From: Sphingobacterium faecium
GTDB taxonomy: Bacteria > Bacteroidota > Bacteroidia > Sphingobacteriales > Sphingobacteriaceae
Reading direction: 5' to 3'
NCBI RefSeq assembly: GCF_003054045.1
Contig: NZ_QBKH01000006.1
Location: 62,001-126,000 of the forward strand
Length of the DNA stretch: 64,000 nucleotides
Part shown: positions 1-6,848 of the stretch, one piece after another
How positions within the stretch are numbered: the first letter of the stretch is position 1
Layout of the letters: every line of letters begins with the position of its first letter
Translations under genes and position numbers: made by a program
The notes under the pieces: model-generated
The model's database searches: none
What the model saw: the letters and a program-made list of their open reading frames with translations, nothing else
Told to the model about the DNA's origin: nothing

Positions 1-2
1 AA

Positions 3-113
3 TTTCAGGAACATTATACCCGATACGTCATTTGGTTTAATGCCATTGATCAAGGTATTCCGTTCCATCAGGCAGCAAGGGATTGGTATAAAGAATTCAA
101 GAAAACTGATTAA
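3..113 (+). CDS. C-terminal end of an unidentified protein (5' truncated)
   Basis: Frame 3 is open from the window edge to a TAA at 111-113, giving 36 residues that end in WYKEFKKTD. The aromatic and charged composition looks like real protein rather than noise. The stop overlaps the stop of the convergent PP-loop gene by four bases, which is common for real convergent gene pairs. Too little is present to name a family. Confidence 0.5.
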   Translation, partial: FQEHYTRYVIWFNAIDQGIPFHQAARDWYKEFKKTD

Positions 114-1045
114 TAAGCCGATTTGACGCAGTGGCCGTGGCTCATTTTATATACTTCGAGCTGTTCGTCGGTCATGTGGCCGTATTCTGCAATTGCCTGA
201 TTGAGAAATTCTGCTAAGGTCATCTTGCCTTTGACGCCCAGGTTGCTTTTAATATTGGCATTGCTGAATTTGTTTAATTTGGCTTGTTCATAGGCTTGCC
301 ATTCGTAAAATACTTCCGGATAATTTCGGTGAAGCCAAAGGATTTCTTGCTTACTCAGGAATGGACACATCATGCAATTGGAAGGTGGGGGCAAGGGTAA
401 GCCTGTTGATCGGATATAGGACTGGCAAGCGGATCTATCCATTTGTAAATCCACCAATGGATATACCTTTTCCAAGCAGTGGTCCATCCATGTTGCTTTG
501 GTGACAATCAGATTGCCAAAAATATCAACCTCATGTGAAGGTTTGGCTATGCGGGATTCTTCACCTGCAGCAATACCTAAGAGGACGTGGATTTTGCCAT
601 ATTGCTTGCAGAAATGTTTGATGTACCGTTTTCCTTTCGGACGATTTGGTTCATTATAGCTGTAATAGTGCCTGGCTATGTAATGGTCGAGGAAATTGTA
701 TAGCGGTTTGATCTTTAGGTTGTCGGTGCAGGTTTTGGGAAAGGCAACTGACATTACCGTATTATGGGCCTGAAAATTTGCCTGTAAGGAATCCCAATTT
801 TTAGGGTGATACCCCTGGGTACTGGTAATCAGATAAAATTCAATATTATGGGATTTACAGAAGGTCCTAATAAATTGAACATGTGCATACGTTGCGGGAT
901 GTTCATTTCCCGTATCGGACATTAATACAATCAATTTCCCTTTTACGTAATGATCCCGGAAATCTTTATCTATTACTAATTTGTACAAAATGGCGGTACT
1001 ATCCTGTCCGGCTCCGAAAGATAATATAGTGATGTTCTTTTCCAT
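110..1045 (-). CDS. PP-loop ATPase, phosphoadenosine phosphosulfate reductase-like
   Basis: A 311-residue protein of the PAPS reductase / adenine nucleotide alpha hydrolase-like fold. The PP-loop SFGAGQDSTA is at residues 9-18, followed by SDTGNEHP (43-50), a GEESR segment (161-165) and the cysteines C106, C224 and C227 (CMMC), which could bind metal or an Fe-S cluster. PAPS reductases use this fold in sulfate assimilation, but the extra cysteines and the lack of sulfate-assimilation neighbours make a housekeeping CysH unlikely. Such stand-alone PP-loop proteins are frequent cargo of phages and conjugative elements, where substrates are mostly unknown. It is transcribed alone, convergent with the truncated gene at the left edge. 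The fold is secure and the substrate is unknown. Confidence 0.8.
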   Translation of the reverse strand: MEKNITILSFGAGQDSTAILYKLVIDKDFRDHYVKGKLIVLMSDTGNEHPATYAHVQFIRTFCKSHNIEFYLITSTQGYHPKNWDSLQANFQAHNTVMSVAFPKTCTDNLKIKPLYNFLDHYIARHYYSYNEPNRPKGKRYIKHFCKQYGKIHVLLGIAAGEESRIAKPSHEVDIFGNLIVTKATWMDHCLEKVYPLVDLQMDRSACQSYIRSTGLPLPPPSNCMMCPFLSKQEILWLHRNYPEVFYEWQAYEQAKLNKFSNANIKSNLGVKGKMTLAEFLNQAIAEYGHMTDEQLEVYKMSHGHCVKSAY

Positions 1046-1261
1046 GCTTTTTGAAAGCAGAACAGAGAAGGGGATGATCCCTCATTCCCGGAAATATATT
1101 TGCTGAAAACAGCCTGTGAAAAGAACCTGTTCTATTGGACCTGAGAGCTTAACATGGTAGAAAAACGGGGTGACAAACGATTAGTAACGTTATAGTTACG
1201 GGAAATCCCCTATTTGTTAGATTTCAATTTGATTGTATTTTTACATTAAAATAAAACACAC

Positions 1262-1459
1262 ATGAAAAATACATTCTATCCAAAATTGCCTTATCCTGTT
1301 GCAGATTTATCGGCCTATACTTTGAGTGTTGGCATATTTTTTATTTCGCTAAAAACAGAAGAAATTATTCGGTTTGAACCTGAAGATCAAGAACATTTTA
1401 AATGTTGGCTAGAAAAGTTTCAGGTAAGAAATATAAAGAAGGATTTGGATAAACTCTAG
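1262..1459 (+). CDS. small hypothetical protein (65 aa)
   Basis: A 65-residue ORF starting MKNTFYPKLPYPVADLSAY, with no signal peptide or membrane segment and a charged C-terminus (KKDLDKL). It lies between convergent genes and is followed 10 bases later by a strong hairpin, as expected for a real short transcript. The upstream gap contains a GTAAC-6-GTTAC inverted repeat (1184-1199) that could be an operator for this gene or for the divergent PP-loop gene. I do not recognise a family. Confidence 0.5.
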   Translation: MKNTFYPKLPYPVADLSAYTLSVGIFFISLKTEEIIRFEPEDQEHFKCWLEKFQVRNIKKDLDKL

Positions 1460-1469
1460 TTCTAAAAAA

Positions 1470-1500
1470 TTGAAGTACCAATTTTTAGTTGGTACTTCAA
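1470..1500. terminator. hairpin terminator
   Basis: A perfect 12-bp inverted repeat TTGAAGTACCAA / TTGGTACTTCAA with a 7-base loop, just after the stop at 1459. It is preceded by an A-run, so it can also serve the convergent minus-strand gene that ends at 1560. Confidence 0.75.
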
Positions 1501-1559
1501 TAAGTTATCATTAAAAAGATTCTAAAAATCTCTTGAATTCTGTAAATTCTTTACGGGGA

Positions 1560-2159
1560 TTATTTTGTCAATATTCGTTCTTTGGTCATATTAATTTCCT
1601 TACTGATGTTTCCTGTGCCCTTTGAGAAAAAAGAAAGACAGATGGAGACGAAAGAAAGATAGCCTCCAATATCCATGCCTCCCGAATAATATCCAGAAGG
1701 TATCACTGAGAATCCTTTATTTACAATAGCTTCTTCAAATCCAATGAATAAATTTTCTTTAAACAACGCTGTACACAGGTACGCCCCTTGAATTCCTTTA
1801 ATTTTTGCTTTATCAGGAGGCAAATAAAGATAAACATATTGTCCGCCATCTTTAAAGCAGATACATCCGTATTGAATTTCAGCAGGTTCAGACAGAATAA
1901 AATCTTTAAAATGTGAATTTCGGAAGTTATCATTAAATTCTACATCACTGAAATTCTTATTATTTAACCAATAATGAGTTGGGGCATAGCCGTAGCTATT
2001 AAAACTTGCTATTATGGCAAACATTTCACCGTATCCTGAACAGTTAGCAAGATAATTCCGGATATCAAGTGAATCTACTTCAAAAGGTAGCTCTTCAGGG
2101 GCATTATCCTTATCATAGGATAAAAAAAGCAATGATGGATAGCGGGTGTAATTGATCAT
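1560..2159 (-). CDS. hypothetical protein (199 aa)
   Basis: A soluble 199-residue protein that starts MINYTRYPSLLFLSYDK and has many aromatic residues and several cysteines (CSGYGE, CICFKDGGQ). There is no signal peptide. It lies 25 bases downstream of another unknown gene (2185-2703) that also begins MI(N/K)Y, and the two are probably co-transcribed. The size, acidity and pairing resemble SMI1/KNR4-like or toxin-immunity proteins, but no diagnostic motif is visible, so no function is claimed. Confidence 0.6.
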   Translation of the reverse strand: MINYTRYPSLLFLSYDKDNAPEELPFEVDSLDIRNYLANCSGYGEMFAIIASFNSYGYAPTHYWLNNKNFSDVEFNDNFRNSHFKDFILSEPAEIQYGCICFKDGGQYVYLYLPPDKAKIKGIQGAYLCTALFKENLFIGFEEAIVNKGFSVIPSGYYSGGMDIGGYLSFVSICLSFFSKGTGNISKEINMTKERILTK

Positions 2160-2184
2160 AATTGTTTTACAGGTTCGAAATAAC

Positions 2185-2703
2185 CTATTTTAAATGGTAT
2201 TTTTTACTCATCTTTAGCATTTCATCCGTAGTTCTTAAATTTTGAATTTTGGTAATTCTTTTTTCGCATTCTATGGCATTTTCATAACGTTCAGTCTGCA
2301 CTTCACAAATATCCCTCAATTTTTCACAAAGATCTTTTTGTAGCGAAATAGTACGCATCGCCTTTAAGATATTAGTCGTGGCATCAATCAAATAAAGATT
2401 AACCAAATTACCTTCTGCATTTAACCAAACCTCTCGATCTGAGTCCGTCTTAATTTTGAGAATATTAATGCTGCAATCCAAACTCCAATTTTCAAATTCG
2501 ATTATAAAGAAAGGGCAGCTATCTTGTTCAAAAATAGCATATGTCAATGCTCCTTTTTTCCAGTCTCTAATTTCGTCTATGACCGGATTATTGAGATAAC
2601 ATTTTACATCAAATAATGAGGGAGTAATATCGGACAAGGTTATTTCTGCGCCAGCGCCAGGATGAGGAAAGGGGAATGACTTATTAACTTCATATTTAAT
2701 CAT
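2185..2703 (-). CDS. hypothetical protein (172 aa)
   Basis: A 172-residue soluble protein. The N-terminal half is beta-rich (FPFPHPGAGAEITLSD; FFIIEFENWSLDC) and the C-terminal third is helical and charged (KDLCEKLRDICEVQTERYENAIECEKR). It is the first gene of a two-gene minus-strand unit with 1560-2159. No homology is recognised. A helper or immunity protein is possible but unproven. The 280-bp gap upstream holds nothing I can name. Confidence 0.6.
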   Translation of the reverse strand: MIKYEVNKSFPFPHPGAGAEITLSDITPSLFDVKCYLNNPVIDEIRDWKKGALTYAIFEQDSCPFFIIEFENWSLDCSINILKIKTDSDREVWLNAEGNLVNLYLIDATTNILKAMRTISLQKDLCEKLRDICEVQTERYENAIECEKRITKIQNLRTTDEMLKMSKKYHLK

Positions 2704-2982
2704 AAATTTATCTCTAATTGATTTTAGTTGGGGTAATTAAAACCCATATATTATCGTATTATTTACCATGTTTATTATTGATACTAACTATAAATATGCT
2801 CATTATAGTTGACAATTAAGGATGGTTGCGCAATTTAAGAAAATTCAAAAACAATACAAAAGGGAAGAGCATACTAGAGGAAGCTAGAAAAATTTCAGGT
2901 CATGGCCTTTGACGAAACGCTTCGTTAATTATTTTGTGCCCATTTAAATAAATATGACTAACTTAAGTTAAACAAAATCAGA

Positions 2983-3231
2983 ATGGCTAATTTAAAGATT
3001 ACTCTGAAATTATTGGAATTCTTTCAGGAGAAAGGTTATCAGGCCATACTTCTCAGGCATGGTCAAGATACCTATATTCCGGTTTTTGAAGATTTGTATG
3101 AGCTCACGGAAAAGATAAGTATGATTCCCTTACAGGAAGATCAAGTGATCAGCATATCAGATGCGATAGATCTGTTTGACGAGCTTGAACTTGCAGACAA
3201 AGAAATAATCAATGTATTTGAAAATGACTAA
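2983..3231 (+). CDS. small acidic hypothetical protein (82 aa)
   Basis: An 82-residue acidic protein (MANLKITLKLLEFFQEKGYQ...) made of predicted helices, with a strongly acidic C-terminus rich in D and E. It ends 10 bases before the convergent SRAP gene stop. The run TTAAGTTAAACAAA just upstream resembles the operator in front of the XRE gene at 44843, which may be chance. The function is unknown. Confidence 0.55.
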   Translation: MANLKITLKLLEFFQEKGYQAILLRHGQDTYIPVFEDLYELTEKISMIPLQEDQVISISDAIDLFDELELADKEIINVFEND

Positions 3232-3241
3232 ACTTCATTAA

Positions 3242-4048
3242 TCAGAATAAAGAAGCTTGTACCGCATTCGGATCGTCTGTACCTAATGGTGGCAGACCTT
3301 CCCATTGGAAAGGATCGTATCGGTGCAAACCATCAGGTCTTTCTGGATATCCCCGGAGTGTATATACAGGATAAAATATCATTTGCTCTTCGGGGTATTG
3401 AAATTCAAATATTGCAGGCATATCACTTTCCTGAATATCGGAAATCCATTCTTTTTCTAGTCCAGGCGTTAAATACAATGGCATACGGTGTTTGTTGGGT
3501 CCGTGGTTATGTATATTTGCCATTGCCGGGTTAGCGGTTCTAGTTAGCATCCCAAAAGATCCAACTGTTTCGATCACTCCGTCACCATCTACAGTTTCAT
3601 GTAATTGGTATAATCCTGGAACATAAAATATTTCCCGACCTTTTTCTGCAATGTAATATGGAACTTTCTTTTTCCAGCCTTTAATGGCGCGATGTTCATA
3701 TGTACCGCTAACAGGAATAAGGCAGCGTTGATTTCTTAATCTATACCATGCAGATTTATGATCACCCAAAATTCGCTCACTTCTGATATTCACCTGGTTT
3801 CTTCGGCGGTCGGCCTGCTCTTTCGGATCTTTTATATATGTAGGCAATATACCCCATTCCATTTCAGTGAGTGCCAGGTCGCCCGTTTCTTTTTCTCTGT
3901 AAATTATGGGGTAAGGTGGGAACGTAATGGCCTGTACATTTTCAAAATAGTACATATCCATTTCTTTATCTTTTCGAAGGTCCGTTAACTGCGGAAAATT
4001 CTTTTTTATTATTTCTACGTCTGAATGTAGTGATATATCCCAACACAT
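3242..4048 (-). CDS. SOS response-associated peptidase (SRAP, HMCES/YedK-like)
   Basis: A 268-residue SRAP-domain protein. In this family Cys2, exposed after removal of Met1, forms a stable thiazolidine link to abasic sites in single-stranded DNA and shields them. Visible hallmarks are Cys2 (MCWDIS), the N-x-R-S-E segment at 87-91, the catalytic glutamate in GTYEH (E118), and H187 in KHRMP. The length is a little above YedK (about 220 aa). It is the second gene of a pair, starting 8 bases after 4057-4527. A mutagenic polymerase operon lies less than 2 kb upstream, so the region reads as a DNA-damage tolerance island. Confidence 0.92.
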   Translation of the reverse strand: MCWDISLHSDVEIIKKNFPQLTDLRKDKEMDMYYFENVQAITFPPYPIIYREKETGDLALTEMEWGILPTYIKDPKEQADRRRNQVNIRSERILGDHKSAWYRLRNQRCLIPVSGTYEHRAIKGWKKKVPYYIAEKGREIFYVPGLYQLHETVDGDGVIETVGSFGMLTRTANPAMANIHNHGPNKHRMPLYLTPGLEKEWISDIQESDMPAIFEFQYPEEQMIFYPVYTLRGYPERPDGLHRYDPFQWEGLPPLGTDDPNAVQASLF

Positions 4049-4056
4049 AATATTTG

Positions 4057-4527
4057 TTATTTAATTAGTTCAAATGCAGTAACATCTAATGATTTATCCT
4101 TTGCTCTTACTTCTGCAATTAATCGCCCAAATTTTAGCGTGAAATTGATATCAATACTATCCTGCCGGGTGAATGCAGTTTTGCTGCGGAGATAATTGAC
4201 AATGTTTCGTTCATATTCTTTCAACATCCTTTTGTTCCAATTTGTTTCTTTGAATCTGTCAAGAAATAAATGGTACCCGGTTCCCTTTTTTATGAGGCCA
4301 AGCAGTTTGTCAACATCTTTGGAAATATCTAATAGCTTTCCTTCTTTTTCTTTGAGGTTTTGTTCATGATCTTTTGCTCGTTCTATATCAACATAAGGTG
4401 TTACGAGAAAAGTTGTTGATCTACTTAGCCGAGGCCACTCAAAACGCTGCAATACAAGAAAATGCTTTCCTTCTTGTTGAAGTGAACTTAATATTTCTTC
4501 TGTAAAACGAACAAATGGATTATACAT
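4057..4527 (-). CDS. hypothetical protein co-transcribed with SRAP gene
   Basis: A 156-residue soluble protein with an amphipathic, lysine-rich middle (KDHEQNLKEKEGKLLDISKDVDKLLGLIKKG), probably helical, and a beta-like C-terminus (INFTLKFGRLIAEVRAKDK). It precedes the SRAP gene with an 8-base gap on the same strand, so the two are very likely one operon. No family is recognised. The pairing suggests a DNA-repair or nucleic-acid role, which is inference only. Confidence 0.6.
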   Translation of the reverse strand: MYNPFVRFTEEILSSLQQEGKHFLVLQRFEWPRLSRSTTFLVTPYVDIERAKDHEQNLKEKEGKLLDISKDVDKLLGLIKKGTGYHLFLDRFKETNWNKRMLKEYERNIVNYLRSKTAFTRQDSIDINFTLKFGRLIAEVRAKDKSLDVTAFELIK

Positions 4528-4611
4528 TTTAAAGTGCTGTCTAAATAAAGATAACTAAATTCCTTGAGCCATATATTGCTTTTTATCCGCTTTTGGTTGT
4601 CAATCAAAATA

Positions 4612-4643
4612 AAGCACCTAAGAGGTAATTTACTTAGGTGCTT
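4612..4643 (-). terminator. Rho-independent terminator after SDR gene
   Basis: Arms AAGCACCTAAG and CTTAGGTGCTT form an 11-bp stem. On the minus strand it is followed by a T-rich run (TTTATTTT). It lies 9 bases beyond the stop of 4652-5356. Confidence 0.75.
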
Positions 4644-4651
4644 AAATTTAG

Positions 4652-5356
4652 CTATTTTGTTTTTGTCGGACGTACTTCGATTTTGCTGGGCAATACGTTC
4701 GGATTCATTTTGAGCAGATTTACGATAATTTCACCAATATCTGCAGGTTGAATTTTCCAATCATCTTCTTCATTTGGTACATGGCCGGCAAAGTGTGAAG
4801 TGACTGATCCAGGCATTATGGTCGTACATTTAATGTCATAATTTCGCAGGTCCAGCATAGCTGCCTGGGTAAATCCTACCAATCCAAACTTTGAGGCATT
4901 ATATCCTGCACCTTGGGGGAAGAAATTTGTTCCGGCTAAGGAGGCAATAGAAATATAATATCCTTTGTTCTCCTTCAATTGCTCTACTGTGGCTTTGAGC
5001 GTATGAAAAGCACCAGTCAAATTCGTATTGATCATTTCATTCCAATCATCAATGGACAGTTCATCTACAGCGGCAAATTTTCCAACTCCCGCGTTTGCAA
5101 TAACGATATCTAACTTACCGAATTTCTCCACAATTGCTTCCACAGCATTTACTTCATCATCAAAATTTCTTACGTCACCTTTTATTGCGATTACATTCTT
5201 ATTGCCTAATTGCTGGGTAGCAGTTTCTAAATCCTGAATGTTTCTTCCTGAGATTGCAACTTTGAGTCCTGCTTCAATAAGCGCTTTAGCAATTCCCAGT
5301 CCTATACCCTTTGTGCCACCAGTAACATATGCTACCTTTTCATGAATATTTTGCAT
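4652..5356 (-). CDS. SDR-family oxidoreductase
   Basis: A 234-residue classical short-chain dehydrogenase/reductase. It has the NAD(P)-binding TGGTKGIG (12-19), NAG at 88-90, and a catalytic triad that reads as S139, Y152 and K156 (YNASK). FabG-like and 3-ketoacyl/alcohol reductases share this outline, and the substrate cannot be read from sequence. It is 100 bases downstream of the exonuclease gene of the polymerase operon but has its own terminator, so it may be a separate unit. Its context with repair genes has no obvious meaning. Confidence 0.9.
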   Translation of the reverse strand: MQNIHEKVAYVTGGTKGIGLGIAKALIEAGLKVAISGRNIQDLETATQQLGNKNVIAIKGDVRNFDDEVNAVEAIVEKFGKLDIVIANAGVGKFAAVDELSIDDWNEMINTNLTGAFHTLKATVEQLKENKGYYISIASLAGTNFFPQGAGYNASKFGLVGFTQAAMLDLRNYDIKCTTIMPGSVTSHFAGHVPNEEDDWKIQPADIGEIIVNLLKMNPNVLPSKIEVRPTKTK

Positions 5357-5456
5357 ATTGTATTTTTTAATCTTTTTTGTTCAATAAGGACTTTATATCC
5401 TAAAGTATCCACAATATAAACCAAATATATTACCGAAAGTTTTTGCTAACAACATT

Positions 5457-6824
5457 TTAATAGGTAACCTGAAGTACTTTGTTGGGATACTTGTTAGCAT
5501 AAGATAGTATCAATTGCGACATATAATGATTGCCATAATAACGATTTAAACTGCCTTTAATATCTAAAAGATCCTGTAATTGGCTATCCTGGTCTATGTA
5601 TCCCATACCGTAGAAGTTACCTTTTTCGATCCAGATGCAACTTTTTTCTGTCCGTTCACGACCTTTGTCCATTATTGCGAATGTGGGCCTGCTGTTATCC
5701 AGATCATAGAGCGCTTCATCTACCAATGTATTGTGCTCATCCACAGAAGGTAAGGGTTTTGTGTCCACGTTCGTCAGCATTTCTTGGCGAGAAATCTTTG
5801 CGGTTGAAAATCTGCAGAGCCTTGGTTCAATTCCATATTTTTCTACTATGCCGGTAAGCATTTTAACTGCATCATATTCCCGGTTAACAACAGCAAAACA
5901 GGTTTGATATTTGGAAAGCTTACCTACAGAAATTCGTTTATATCCTGCCAGGTCTTCATATACAAACAATCCAAACTTTGGATCGAACTTCTTGAGTGCA
6001 CGATTGTGTGCTGGCCATAGCTTCTTGATTTCAGCACATTCTAATAGCAGTGCCATCAGTTCCGTTGCACAGATTACAGAAGAAATGGAATATATTTCTC
6101 GGAGAAAGTTCTGACGCTGAGGGTTGATATTATGACCAGAAAAGTGCTGGCCTACACGCTTTTTAATATTGAGCGCCTTTCCCACATAAATCACTTTCCC
6201 TTTCTGGTCGTGAAAGTAATATACACCCGGGCGTTCCGGAAGTACTTCAAACTGCTGCTCGGGCAGGTTTGGCGGTAGCCTTTGGTCTTTGGAAGTCTTT
6301 TTGACCATATCAGCTATGATACCCTCTTCGTCCCACCCAATAAGCTTTGTAAAAAGAATGGCTGTTGCATCACAGTCCCCACCGGCTCGGTGTCTGTTCG
6401 CTACGGGAATATCGAGTTGATCACAAAGCTTGCCCAGGCTATATGATCTATGACCAGGCTTTATTTTACGCGCCATTCTTACTGTACATAGCTTTTTTGC
6501 TGTCCATTTAAATCCACATTCAGACAATTGATGTCGAACGAAGGAATAATCAAAATTGACGTTATGTGCTACAAAGATGCGGCCATCCAGCATTTCAAAA
6601 ACCTGTTTTGCTATATCCTCAAATACTGGAGCGTTCTGCACCATTTTGTTATCAATTCCAGTCAGAGCGAAGATTGCAAGAGGAATTTCCTTTTCGGGAT
6701 TAATTAAGGTTTCAAACGACTCTATTACTTCGGTTCCGTTATGTATACGGATGGCAATTTCTGTCATTCGGCTTCCGCGGGCATTGCCGCCGGTTGTTTC
6801 TATATCTACTATAGCGTATTCCAT
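5457..6824 (-). CDS. DEDDh 3'-5' exonuclease fused to GIY-YIG endonuclease domain
   Basis: A 455-residue two-domain protein. Residues 1-165 form a DnaQ/epsilon-type exonuclease with D7, E9 (VDIETTGG), D92 (NFDYSF), H145 and D150. Residues 195-240 carry a UvrC/Cho-type GIY-YIG nuclease (PGVYYF at 199-204, VIYVGKA at 211-217). The C-terminal 200 residues resemble no domain I can name. This fusion is known in bacteria as an epsilon-like/Cho protein. It is last in an operon with a Y-family polymerase and a DnaE polymerase, 24 bases after dnaE. It could act as a proofreading or lesion-incising partner, which is inference. Confidence 0.88.
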   Translation of the reverse strand: MEYAIVDIETTGGNARGSRMTEIAIRIHNGTEVIESFETLINPEKEIPLAIFALTGIDNKMVQNAPVFEDIAKQVFEMLDGRIFVAHNVNFDYSFVRHQLSECGFKWTAKKLCTVRMARKIKPGHRSYSLGKLCDQLDIPVANRHRAGGDCDATAILFTKLIGWDEEGIIADMVKKTSKDQRLPPNLPEQQFEVLPERPGVYYFHDQKGKVIYVGKALNIKKRVGQHFSGHNINPQRQNFLREIYSISSVICATELMALLLECAEIKKLWPAHNRALKKFDPKFGLFVYEDLAGYKRISVGKLSKYQTCFAVVNREYDAVKMLTGIVEKYGIEPRLCRFSTAKISRQEMLTNVDTKPLPSVDEHNTLVDEALYDLDNSRPTFAIMDKGRERTEKSCIWIEKGNFYGMGYIDQDSQLQDLLDIKGSLNRYYGNHYMSQLILSYANKYPNKVLQVTY

Positions 6825-6848
6825 ATTGCTATGTTGTACATTTAAAAA

